From Streptomyces sp. XD-27 (GTDB taxonomy: Bacteria > Actinomycetota > Actinomycetes > Streptomycetales > Streptomycetaceae), in the NCBI RefSeq assembly GCF_030553055.1, contig NZ_CP130713.1, positions 5,642,001-5,706,000 on the forward strand: DNA of 64,000 bases. The letters run 5' to 3'. Below, piece by piece: positions 17,795-26,145 of the stretch. The notes beneath the pieces are model-generated. The model ran no database searches and was not told the DNA's origin. It saw only the letters and a list, made by a program, of their open reading frames with translations. Position 1 is the stretch's first letter; each line of letters starts with the position of its first letter. The position numbers and the translations under genes are program-made.

Positions 17795-18775
17795 TCACAC
17801 CTCTGTGCGCAGCAGCCGCAGGTACACCGCCGAGAACAGCGCGCCCACCAGCAACAGCAGCAGTGCCACCGCCGTGCCGTAGCCGATCAGGGCCTTCATG
17901 AACGCCTGGTCGTACATGAACACCGGCAGGGTCTGGCTGCGGTTGCCGGGGCCGCCGCGCGTCATCGCCCAGATCAGGCCGAAGACGGAGAGTGTCTGGA
18001 GGGTGTTGAGCATGAGGTTGGTGCCGATGGAGCGGCGGATCATCGGCAGCGTGATGTACCACAGCCGCCGCGCGCCGCTCGCCCCGTCGACCTCCGCCGC
18101 CTCCGTGACCTCCTGGGGGATCTCGGCGAGCGCCGCCGAGTAGACGAGCATCGAGAACGCCGTGCCGCGCCAGACGTTGGCGAAGGACACGGCCAGGATG
18201 GGCATGGTGTACAGCCAGTTCTGCGACGGCAGGTGCAGCCAGTCCAGGACCGCGTTCAACGTGCCCTCGCGGCGGAAGAAGGCGTACAGCAGGAAGCCCG
18301 CGACGATCTCCGGCACCACCCAGGCCGCGATGACCACCGACCCGGTCAGTGTCCGGACCGGTCGGGACGCGCGGCGCATCAGGGCCGCCAGCACCAGCCC
18401 CAGCGTGTTCTGGCCGACGACCGCGGAGATGACGGTGAAGACGAAGGTCAGGACGACGGCGTTGCGGAAGTCCGGGTCCTGGAAGGCGCGCTGGAAGTTG
18501 TCGAAGCCGACGAAGTGGGTGGAGGAGGAGCCGGTCAGCTGCATGTCGGTGAACGCGATGTACACGCAATAGCAGATCGGCCCGCCGAGGAAGAGCAGCA
18601 GCAGGGTCGTGGCGGGGGCCAGCGGCAGCCAGCGCAGCGGGCCCCGGCGGCGTACGTCGCGCGCGGCACGGCGGCGTGCCGGGGGCGCCACCTCCGTCTC
18701 GACGGCGGCCTTTTCGGCGGTGGCCCTTTCCGCACCCGGCGCCATCGGGCCCGTTTGTTCCGCACCCGGCGTCAT
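17795..18775 (-). CDS. Sugar ABC transporter permease, MalF type
   Basis: This 326-residue CUT1-family permease has an N-terminal basic tail, first membrane segment WLPLAPATTLLLLFLGGPICYCVYIAFTD, about six helices in all, and the EAA loop VTEAAEVDGASGARRLWYITLP. The ATG at 18775 overlaps the stop of the binding protein gene (ATGA), so the two are coupled. The expected second permease is not next but at 8337-9239. Instead, a phytoene synthase-like gene follows after 29 bases. Confidence 0.93.
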   Translation of the reverse strand: MTPGAEQTGPMAPGAERATAEKAAVETEVAPPARRRAARDVRRRGPLRWLPLAPATTLLLLFLGGPICYCVYIAFTDMQLTGSSSTHFVGFDNFQRAFQDPDFRNAVVLTFVFTVISAVVGQNTLGLVLAALMRRASRPVRTLTGSVVIAAWVVPEIVAGFLLYAFFRREGTLNAVLDWLHLPSQNWLYTMPILAVSFANVWRGTAFSMLVYSAALAEIPQEVTEAAEVDGASGARRLWYITLPMIRRSIGTNLMLNTLQTLSVFGLIWAMTRGGPGNRSQTLPVFMYDQAFMKALIGYGTAVALLLLLVGALFSAVYLRLLRTEV

Positions 18776-20142
18776 CGGTCCCGCTTCACGACGGCGCCGT
18801 CGGTGATGTCGCCGAGCTGGTCGGCGTAGGCGTCCGCGGCCTCCGCCGGGGACGCGTCGCCCGTCGTCACGGCCTCCATCGCCTCGCCGATCGCGGACGA
18901 CACCTGCGGATAGACCGGCAGCGCGGGCCGGTAGTGGGTGTGCCGCACCAGTGCGGTGAAGAACGCGACGCCGGGCATCGAGGCGAGGTACTTCGGGTCC
19001 TCGGCGACGTCCTCGCGCACCGCGATCTGCGCGCCGACCACGTCCCACTTGACGGCGTTGGCCTTCGTCTGGAGGGTCTCGATGACCTTCCACGCCAGGT
19101 CCGGTTTGGTGGACTTGGCGGTGATCGACCAGGTCCAGCCGCCGGACATACTGACCGTGCCGGGGGCCTGGCCGTGCTGGGTGGGCATCGGTGCCCGGCC
19201 CAGGACCTTCGACCACTCGGGCCAGGGCTTGCCGCCGGTCTCGATCCAGTTCTGGCCCATCCAGGAACCGTCGAGGGCGATGGCCAGTTTTCCCTCCGGC
19301 AGCCATTCGTTCGCCACGATGGTGCCGACGTTGGCGTCGAGGGCGTCGGAGGCGTCCGGGCCCAACTTCTCGGCGAAGACGGTCCGTACGAAGCCGAGGG
19401 CGTCCTCGAAGCCCTTGCCGCCGGCGACCCACTTCTTCTCGCCGGGGTCGTACAGCGGGTTCTCGCCCGTGCCGTACAGCAGCATCTCAAAGCCCTGCAT
19501 GACGGCCGCCTCGCCCGGGGCCTTGCCGGTGTAGACGTTGAGCGGGGTGACGCCGGGGACCTTCTTCCTGATGGTGCGGGCGGCCTGGAGGATCTCGTTC
19601 CAGTTCTTGGGGTGCCAGTCGGTGGGCAGTCCGGCCTTGGCGAAGACCTCCTTGTTGAACCACAGGCCGCGGGTGTCGGTGCCGTCCGGGACGCCGTAGG
19701 TCCTGCCGTCCTCCGCCTTGGCCGCGGCCTTCGCGGTGTCGACGAACTGGTCCCAGTCCCGCCACGACTTCAGGTGGTCGTCGAGCGGGCGAAGGTACCC
19801 GGCCGCGATGTCGGAGTTGATGCGGAAGGTGTCCTCGTAGACGACGTCGGGCGCGGTCTTCGCCGACCGCATCATCTGCTGGATCTTGGTGGCGTAGTCG
19901 TTCTGGGACGCCTGGATCGGGATGAGCTTGATCTTCTTGCCGGGATGGGCCTTCTCGAACTGCTTCTTGACGCCGTCGAGGAAGCGGTCCTGGAACCGGA
20001 TCTTGTTGTCGGTGCTGCGGTTGTACGCGACCTTGACGGTGTCCGGATCACTCCCGGTGCCGCCGCAGGCGGTGAGCGTGGCGGCGGCGGTGGCGGTGAG
20101 GGCGGCGGCGAGGATCAGCGGGGCGGTGGGGCGCACGGGCAC
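18772..20142 (-). CDS. Sugar ABC transporter substrate-binding lipoprotein
   Basis: This 456-residue extracellular solute-binding protein of family 1 is anchored by a lipid at the cysteine of TATAAATLTACGG. The mature protein contains VKVAYNRSTDNKIRFQDRFLDGVKKQFEKAHPGKKIKLIPIQ, QMMRSAKTAPDVVYEDTF and ALDGSWMGQNW, all typical of this cluster. It begins a split operon with the MalF-type permease. The ligand cannot be read from sequence. The 118 bases upstream are AT-richer near 20188-20205 and likely hold the promoter. Confidence 0.94.
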   Translation of the reverse strand: MPVRPTAPLILAAALTATAAATLTACGGTGSDPDTVKVAYNRSTDNKIRFQDRFLDGVKKQFEKAHPGKKIKLIPIQASQNDYATKIQQMMRSAKTAPDVVYEDTFRINSDIAAGYLRPLDDHLKSWRDWDQFVDTAKAAAKAEDGRTYGVPDGTDTRGLWFNKEVFAKAGLPTDWHPKNWNEILQAARTIRKKVPGVTPLNVYTGKAPGEAAVMQGFEMLLYGTGENPLYDPGEKKWVAGGKGFEDALGFVRTVFAEKLGPDASDALDANVGTIVANEWLPEGKLAIALDGSWMGQNWIETGGKPWPEWSKVLGRAPMPTQHGQAPGTVSMSGGWTWSITAKSTKPDLAWKVIETLQTKANAVKWDVVGAQIAVREDVAEDPKYLASMPGVAFFTALVRHTHYRPALPVYPQVSSAIGEAMEAVTTGDASPAEAADAYADQLGDITDGAVVKRDR

Positions 20143-20245
20143 GACCTCCTTGGAGCCTCGGTGGGCTGCCCCGTGACGCTATGGTCGCTCTCGGTGAAAA
20201 TCAATCCCCGGGGCGGCCGGTCGCGACCTGCGGCCCGCCACCGAA

Positions 20246-20261
20246 ACACCTGAGCAGGTGT
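20246..20261. terminator. Short inverted repeat at the 3' end of the STAND NTPase gene
   Basis: ACACCTG at 20246-20252 and CAGGTGT at 20255-20261 form a 7-bp palindrome with a two-base centre, touching the stop codon at 20261. It may act as a terminator or as an operator for the sugar importer gene starting at 20142. Confidence 0.35.
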
Positions 20262-23200
20262 CAGCAGACGTCGCGGTACGGCACCTCCGGGATGTACGTT
20301 TTCCAGTCCGCGCGGGACAGGCCGCCGCCCGCGCGCTCGCAGACGGTGGCGGTGACGCGGTCGGGGTCGATGGCGTACGAGCGAGGGGATACGTGCTCAC
20401 CGGCCACCAGCAGCGTCCGGTCGTCCTCGCTGAACGCGACGGCCTGGATGCCGTCGCCCGCGGTGGGCAGCGGGCCGCCGAGGGGGCGGCCGGAGGCGGT
20501 GTCCCACAGCCGCACGGTGCCCTGGTCTCCCGCCACGGCGAGCAGGGTGCCGTCGTGGGAGTAGGCGAGGGCGCCCGCCGACTCCTCTCCGTGGCCCAGA
20601 TCCGAGTACGTGCCGGTCAGCGAGCCCAGACGCCGTGTCACGTCGCCGTCGTACACGGTCACCCGGCCGCTGCGCTCGCCCATGGCCAGCCGGTTGCCGT
20701 CGGGGCTGTAGGCGAGCGAGAGGGCCTCTATCTGTCCGACGTTGTTGTGGGTCCAGCGGCCCGACGGCAAGGCGAAGCTCATCCCGTGGGTGGTGGCGAG
20801 CCGTCGCCCGTCGGGCCGTACCGCCATCGCATCGCTCGGAGGGGTCGACCAGCCGCCTCCGCTGCCGTACTCCGGTTCGGCCCTCCGCACCGCCTTGGTG
20901 CGGCGGGCTACGTCCCACTTCTCCAGAGTGGCTCCGGGGCCCTGCCGCAAGGCGAGCAGGAAGGCGCCGTCCGAGCTGAGCGCGATCGAGTCGAGGCCGG
21001 TTGTCCGCTTCTTCTGCGAGGAGAGCACGAGGTCCGCCCGTTCACGGTTCCGGCGCAGGTCCCAGAACCTGATCCGCTCCGGGGGCAGCGGCTGCTCGCC
21101 CTGCTCCGCGCCCACCGGGTCCGCAAGGCTCAGCCTGCCGACCCCGTAGGCCAGGGTCCCCCCGTCGCCGCTGAACGCCATGTGCGCCCAGCACACCTCG
21201 TCCGGGCGGTCGCCCGTCCCGCAGTAGAGCGGCGGCAGAGCGGTCGCCCGGCCCCCACCGCCGGTGGGCCGCAGTTCGAACCGCATCCGCTCTCCGGCGC
21301 GGCGGGCCATGACGACCAGGCGTCCATCCGGGCCGATCCGGGATCCTTCGGAGGGGGCCTGGTGCCATGGGGAGGCCATGGCGTCGCCCAGGAAGAGCGT
21401 GCGAACGACGGCGGACCCGGAGCCTTCCCCCTCCCGGTACCGGATCACCCCGTGATCCGGATCCAGCCGGAGGTCCGAGACGTCCTCGCCGACCGCGCGA
21501 TTCCGGTAGACCAGCTCATATGAGTCGGGGAGGATCCGCCACAGCAGGATCTTCTCGTCGTCCACTGCCGCCACGAACCGTCCGTCGCGGCTGAACCGGA
21601 CCTCGCCCAGCAGGCCGTCGTGGTCCAGCCGGGGCCGTTCCCTCCCCGACCGCAGGTCCCAGCTGCGCAAGCCCTCCTCGACCGCCACCAGGCTGTGACT
21701 CCGCGGATCGAAGAGCAGCTCCGACACCCTGCCGAGGTCGTCGTCGCTGACGCCGCACAGCGCGCGCGATACCGCCGGCCTGCGGAGCGTACGCACCTCA
21801 CGTCGTGCCCCGACGTCCCACACCTCCAGGGCGTTTCCCCTGCACAGTGCGACGAACCGGTCGTCCGGGCTGACGGCCGACGATGCGACATACGCGCCCT
21901 TGCGCTGGAACACCACGCGCCCCTGCCGCACATCCCACAGCCGGACCCCCTCCTCGCTCTCGAAGAGGAGCGTGCGGCCGCTGGGGGCATAAGCAACGGT
22001 CTCGTCGACGGAACGAAGACCGATGGGCGGGCCGACCGGTTTCCCGGAGGCGAGGTCGCGGATCCGCAGCCGGTCGCCCGCGGACATCACCACGTGCCGA
22101 CCGTCCGGGGAGAGATCCGCCAACTGCTCCTCGCCGGTCACCCGGAAGCCGCCTGTCTGCCGGTGGGCGGCCCCGTCCCAACCCCGCACGCGGTCGGGCG
22201 CGGCCGTCACCAGCCTCCGCCCGTCGGCGCTGAGCACCAGCCGGCTGTCGGCGCCCGCTCCCGGCAGGATGAAGGCGTCCTGCTCGCGCTGCGCGACAGC
22301 GCCCAGCAGCGCCGCCCGCGCCTCCACCGTGTGGCTGATCCGCCACGCCGCCGCGCTCAGCCGCATCGCCGTCGCCGGGTCCGTGGCGCGCATGTTCTCC
22401 GCGATCGACGCGACGCGGCGGGAGGTGGCCTCCGCGCGGCGCTGGTCGCCCTCGCGGTCGGCCTGCCAGGCGACCGCGCCCGCCACCACGGCCAGGACGA
22501 GCAGCAGGGACAGCGTGCCGATCGCGGCCCGCACGCGGCGGCGCTCGCGGGTGCGGCCGCCGCGGCTCGCGGTGAGGAACGCCCGTTCAAGGGAGGTGAG
22601 GTCGCCGCGCTCCGGTTCCGAGCCGAACGCCTCCTCCGCCTCCGAGCCGAACGCCTCCTCCGCCTCCGCCAGCCGCGCCCCGCGATACAGCGCCCCCGGG
22701 TCGCGGTCCAGCTCGTCCCACGCCCGCGCGGCCTCCGTCAGCTTCCGGTGGACGCGCAGCCGTCCGCGGTCCTCCTCGATCCAGCCGCGCAGCCGCGGCC
22801 ACGCCGTGATCAGCGCCTCGTGGGCGAGGTCGACGACGCCCTTGTCCACCGTGACCAACCGGGCCCGTACCAGGCGCTCCAGGACCGCCGCCGCGTCACC
22901 CGACCCGGTTGCGAGCTCCGCGCGGTCCACCGGGCGCCTGGTGTCCTGGGCGCCCTCGCCCGGGGTGATCAGCCGGAGCAGGAGGCGGCGGGCGAGGTCC
23001 GCCTGGTGCGGGGAGAGTTCGCCGTACACCCGCTCCGCCGTCGCGGCGATCGCGCCGTGGACCCCGCCCACGGCCTCGTACGCCTCCTCCGTCAGCGTCC
23101 GGCCGCGCCGCCGGCGCCAGGTCTCCAGCAGGGCGTGGGACATCAGCGGCAGACCGCCCGGTTCGTCGGCGACCTCCGCCACGATCCGGGCGGTCAGGGC

Positions 23201-24163
23201 CCGCTCCACGATCAGGCCCGCGGCGGCGGCCGGCCGCACGATCGCCTCGCGCAGCTCGGCCCGCCCCATCGGGCCGACGAGCAGCGTGGCGTCGCGCAGC
23301 GCGGCGGTCAGCGCGCGGTGTTCGGCGCACCGGCCGAAGAAGTCGGCCCGTACGGCGACGACGACGCGCAGCCTGCTGCCGGGGTCGCGCGCGGCGAGGA
23401 GGGCGTCGATGAACTCCGCGCGCTCCGCCGGGTCCTGGCAGAGCGTGAACACCTCCTCGAACTGGTCGACGATCAGCCAGGTGTCGCCGCCTCCGGTCCT
23501 CGGGACCAGTGCGTCGCGGTGTGTACGGGCCGGGTGCTCGCCCGGCGTGAGGACGCGGATGACGGCGGGGGGCGGCGGCGGCTCGCCGGGCGCGTCCGGC
23601 GAGCGGCCTGTTCGGTCGCCCGGCTTGCCACTGCCGCGGCCGTCCGGCCCGCCGTCACCTCTGAGCGCGGGGATCAGACCCGCCCGCAGCAGCGAGGACT
23701 TGCCGCTGCCGGAAGGACCGAAGACGGCGGCGAACCGGTTGCCGCGCGCCAGGTCCGTGACGTCGGCCACGAGCCGGTCGCGGCCGAAGAAGTGTGCGTG
23801 GTCGCCCGGTTCGAAGCGGGCCAGGCCCCGGTACGGCGGTTCGGCGGCGGCGTCGTCCTCGGCCCGCTCCCCGGCCGCGGCCTCCGCTGCCTCCGCGGCC
23901 GCCTCGCGCCAGCGCGCCTCCCAGTCGGCCCGGTCCCCGCCGCATGCCTCGACGTACGCCAGCGCCACCGGCAGCGAGGGCAGCTGCTCGCCCGCCGCGG
24001 CCTGGGACAGCGTCGTGACCGAGTACCGGGCGCGCTGCGCCATCGCCCGGTAGGTCAGGCCGCCGGCCTCCTGCCGCAGCTTCCGCAGCTCGTACGCGAA
24101 GCGCTGGACCGGCCCCGCGCTCGGATCCAGCGGACTCTCACGGCGACCCACGCGTTCCCCCAC
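20261..24163 (-). CDS. HTH-STAND NTPase-WD40 membrane protein
   Basis: A large signal-transduction NTPase of 1300 residues from the GTG 24163 (12 bases downstream, GTG 24151 is an alternative). Order: an XRE-like HTH (about residues 20-75, FAYELRKLRQEAGGLTYRAMAQRA), an Ala/Glu linker, then an nSTAND1-type P-loop NTPase. The NTPase has Walker A GPSGSGKSS near 149-157 and Walker B WLIVDQFEEVF near 230-240. A winged-helix region follows, then a membrane helix (IGTLSLLLVLAVVAGAVAW, about 550). Some 700 residues of WD40-type beta-propeller (LSADGRRLVTAA, VRLWDTASGR) complete it. A 24-base duplication encodes AEEAFGSE twice, near 22622-22670. Such proteins act as ligand-gated switches; the ligand and output are unknown. 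Confidence 0.9.
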   Translation of the reverse strand: MGERVGRRESPLDPSAGPVQRFAYELRKLRQEAGGLTYRAMAQRARYSVTTLSQAAAGEQLPSLPVALAYVEACGGDRADWEARWREAAAEAAEAAAGERAEDDAAAEPPYRGLARFEPGDHAHFFGRDRLVADVTDLARGNRFAAVFGPSGSGKSSLLRAGLIPALRGDGGPDGRGSGKPGDRTGRSPDAPGEPPPPPAVIRVLTPGEHPARTHRDALVPRTGGGDTWLIVDQFEEVFTLCQDPAERAEFIDALLAARDPGSRLRVVVAVRADFFGRCAEHRALTAALRDATLLVGPMGRAELREAIVRPAAAAGLIVERALTARIVAEVADEPGGLPLMSHALLETWRRRRGRTLTEEAYEAVGGVHGAIAATAERVYGELSPHQADLARRLLLRLITPGEGAQDTRRPVDRAELATGSGDAAAVLERLVRARLVTVDKGVVDLAHEALITAWPRLRGWIEEDRGRLRVHRKLTEAARAWDELDRDPGALYRGARLAEAEEAFGSEAEEAFGSEPERGDLTSLERAFLTASRGGRTRERRRVRAAIGTLSLLLVLAVVAGAVAWQADREGDQRRAEATSRRVASIAENMRATDPATAMRLSAAAWRISHTVEARAALLGAVAQREQDAFILPGAGADSRLVLSADGRRLVTAAPDRVRGWDGAAHRQTGGFRVTGEEQLADLSPDGRHVVMSAGDRLRIRDLASGKPVGPPIGLRSVDETVAYAPSGRTLLFESEEGVRLWDVRQGRVVFQRKGAYVASSAVSPDDRFVALCRGNALEVWDVGARREVRTLRRPAVSRALCGVSDDDLGRVSELLFDPRSHSLVAVEEGLRSWDLRSGRERPRLDHDGLLGEVRFSRDGRFVAAVDDEKILLWRILPDSYELVYRNRAVGEDVSDLRLDPDHGVIRYREGEGSGSAVVRTLFLGDAMASPWHQAPSEGSRIGPDGRLVVMARRAGERMRFELRPTGGGGRATALPPLYCGTGDRPDEVCWAHMAFSGDGGTLAYGVGRLSLADPVGAEQGEQPLPPERIRFWDLRRNRERADLVLSSQKKRTTGLDSIALSSDGAFLLALRQGPGATLEKWDVARRTKAVRRAEPEYGSGGGWSTPPSDAMAVRPDGRRLATTHGMSFALPSGRWTHNNVGQIEALSLAYSPDGNRLAMGERSGRVTVYDGDVTRRLGSLTGTYSDLGHGEESAGALAYSHDGTLLAVAGDQGTVRLWDTASGRPLGGPLPTAGDGIQAVAFSEDDRTLLVAGEHVSPRSYAIDPDRVTATVCERAGGGLSRADWKTYIPEVPYRDVC

Positions 24164-24364
24164 CCCCGGCTTCCCCCGCGCTTGTTCTGCCTGACGCACC
24201 CCCGACCACCAGCGCTTTCGCGATTGTTTGGTCCTCCGGAAGGGGCTGCCGAACAACCGTACAGCCGCTGGAATGGCGGAGTGGTCGCGCCGTGCGTCCC
24301 TCGCGGGGGTAAGGGCGCACGGCGTGACGCCGTGTTTCGCACGCGACCTGGGAGAGGCGCAGGA

Positions 24365-24514
24365 ATGTCCGTCCAACTTCGCATAACAACAGCGCTCATG
24401 GCGGCCCTCTTCATCGCCTGGCCGCTCATCGTGTTCGTCCCCGGGTTCGGGCCGGAGGCGCTGCTGCTGGGCGCGGGGGTGCTGGCGGTCGCCGGGTACT
24501 ACGTACGGGACTAG
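24365..24514 (+). CDS. Small hydrophobic protein, 49 residues
   Basis: Starts at ATG 24365 (MSVQLRITTALMAALFIAWP) and ends YYVRD at TAG 24512-24514. Two short hydrophobic stretches, LRITTALMAALFIAWPLIVFV and ALLLGAGVLAVAGYYV, suggest a small two-helix membrane protein. It is divergent from the STAND NTPase gene, with about 200 bases between them. No family is recognised. A functional pairing with the STAND protein is possible but unproven. Confidence 0.65.
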   Translation: MSVQLRITTALMAALFIAWPLIVFVPGFGPEALLLGAGVLAVAGYYVRD

Positions 24515-24545
24515 CAGGGCCGGGGCCGCGTTCCCCCCCGGCACC

Positions 24546-25993
24546 TCAGCGGCTGTCGTCCGGGCGGTAGACGCTGAGGTCGCCGTAGGCCGACAGCGCG
24601 GCGGTCACGTCGTCGGGATCACGCCGCAGTGTGCTGTCCAGGAACGCGGCGGAAACGGCGGCGGTGACACGCGGGCCCTTGGTACGGCCCAGCGACCCGA
24701 CGAGGGAGGGCACCGGCGGCATGTAGAGCGGGGCGTCGGTGAAGGTGAGGTGTGCCGCACCGGGGATGGTGAGCCGGTAGCTCGTCGCGGTGCTGAGCTT
24801 CAGGACCCGGGTGAGGCGCGGGATGTAGTCCGGGTCCGTGTCGGGGCCGATGGCCTGGGTGACCGCGAGCACCGGCTGCCGGAAGGAGCGGGGGGCAGGG
24901 TCGTGCGGAAAGCCGTCCAGGTCGATGACGGCGGCGAACCGCCGGTCCTGGCGGGCTGCCTGCAAGGCGGCACCGCCGCCGAGGGAATGACCGGCGGCCG
25001 CGACGCGATCCGTGTCCAGGCGACCGGTCAAAGGGCCCGCGACCTCGCCTCGGTCGAGACGGCCCAACTGCGTCAGAACGAAGCTGAGATCGGCGGCCCG
25101 GACCCCGGTCCAGCCGGCCGCCCGCTTCTCGTCCTTGTCCGGATCACCTGTCGAGTCCACCTTCGTGTCGATCCTCCGGCCGTCGGCGAGGACGACGGCG
25201 GCGGAGTCGTACGGGTGGTCAAGTCCCACGACGACATAGCCGCGGCTGGCCAGTTCCTCCGCCCAGGCCGTGTTCTGGGTGCGCACTCCGCCCAGCCCCG
25301 GGGAGAACAGCACGACGGGGAAGCGCCCGCCTCGGTCGGCCACCGCGGCGTCGAAGACCGCCTGCGTACGGGCGCGCGGGACGCCGTCGAACAGGAAGCC
25401 CGGCACGCCGGCGTAGTCCGCGAGGGCGCCGGAGACGGTGCGCGCTTCGCGTTCCGTGCGGCCGAGGTACTGGGCCCGCCGCCCGCCCGCGGGGCTCTCC
25501 TGAGCGGGGTACCAGAACTGGACCACGACAGTGCGCCGGTCGCCGGGGTCGGACGTAGCGGCCTCGGGGCGGTCCACTGCAGCACGCTGGTGCCGACCGC
25601 GAAGTCGCCCGAGGGCTCGGGAAAGACGGGTACGGGGAAGGCCCAGGCCGCCACCGGACCCGCGGCGATCAGGCCGGCGCATGCCAACGATCCCGGCAGC
25701 GCCAGCCACCACCGGGCCCGCCGCGCGGGCCGTCCGGTACGGCGTTGCCGCAGCCAGGAGATGGCGAACGGGAGGAACGCGAGAGCCGCGCCCGTACAGA
25801 CGGGCATCATCTGCCAGCGCATCCCCACCACGCTCAGCACGGTCCCGGACAGCAGGACAACCGCTCCCGCGCCGAGCGTGACGGGTCGGCGGGCGCCGGG
25901 GGGAAGCCAGCGCGCCAGCACCAGCGCGACAGCCCCCAGCTCCACGAGGAACTCGAGTGGGGACAGGTGCAGTCCCGTGGTCGTGTCGGTCAC
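24546..25993 (-). pseudogene. Membrane-anchored lipase-like alpha/beta hydrolase, frameshifted
   Basis: Two frames join into one protein of about 483 residues. From the GTG 25993 (VTDTTTGLHLSPLEF) come three to four N-terminal membrane helices and FPVPVFPEPSGDFAVGTSVLQWT. In the other frame, DRRTVVVQFWYPA leads into a PAF-acetylhydrolase/dienelactone-hydrolase-like domain with nucleophile AAGHSLGGG, acid region AVIDLDGFP and histidine GAAHLTF. The switch is at about 25562-25576 next to a GGGGC tract and needs one added base. The membrane-helix plus lipase layout is a known Streptomyces family. I judge it a functional gene with a sequence error or very recent mutation. Confidence 0.85.
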
Positions 25994-26002
25994 ACGACCA
26001 TC

Positions 26003-26038
26003 CTTGGGAGCGATGCGCGGTGCCGCATCGCTCCCAAG
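26003..26038. promoter_or_regulatory. 15-bp inverted repeat just upstream of the lipase-like gene
   Basis: CTTGGGAGCGATGCG at 26003-26017 and its exact complement at 26024-26038, with a six-base loop. It ends 10 bases before the GTG start at 25993. In RNA it would sequester the ribosome site; in DNA it could be an operator. Confidence 0.6.
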
Positions 26039-26048
26039 TCGCGGCCGT

Positions 26049-26066
26049 ATGCGACCTCAGTCGCAT
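26049..26066. promoter_or_regulatory. Palindrome ATGCGAC-CTCA-GTCGCAT
   Basis: A perfect 7-bp inverted repeat with a four-base spacer, typical in size of a TetR- or MarR-type operator. It lies 56 bases upstream of the lipase-like gene and beyond its leader hairpin. Confidence 0.5.
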
Positions 26067-26145
26067 GCCAGGGCCGCCCGCCGTCAACCTGTATGCGTAC
26101 TTCTGGAGGTCTTTCGTGCCGCTGTGGCGGCGCCGTGCCCCCTGC

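Noticed and set aside
21620..24514. A 964-codon plus-strand open frame opposite the STAND NTPase gene
   Set aside because: Low-complexity Arg/Pro/Ala composition; a codon-bias shadow. Only its last 49 codons (24365-24514) have an independent start, ribosome site and plausible membrane protein.
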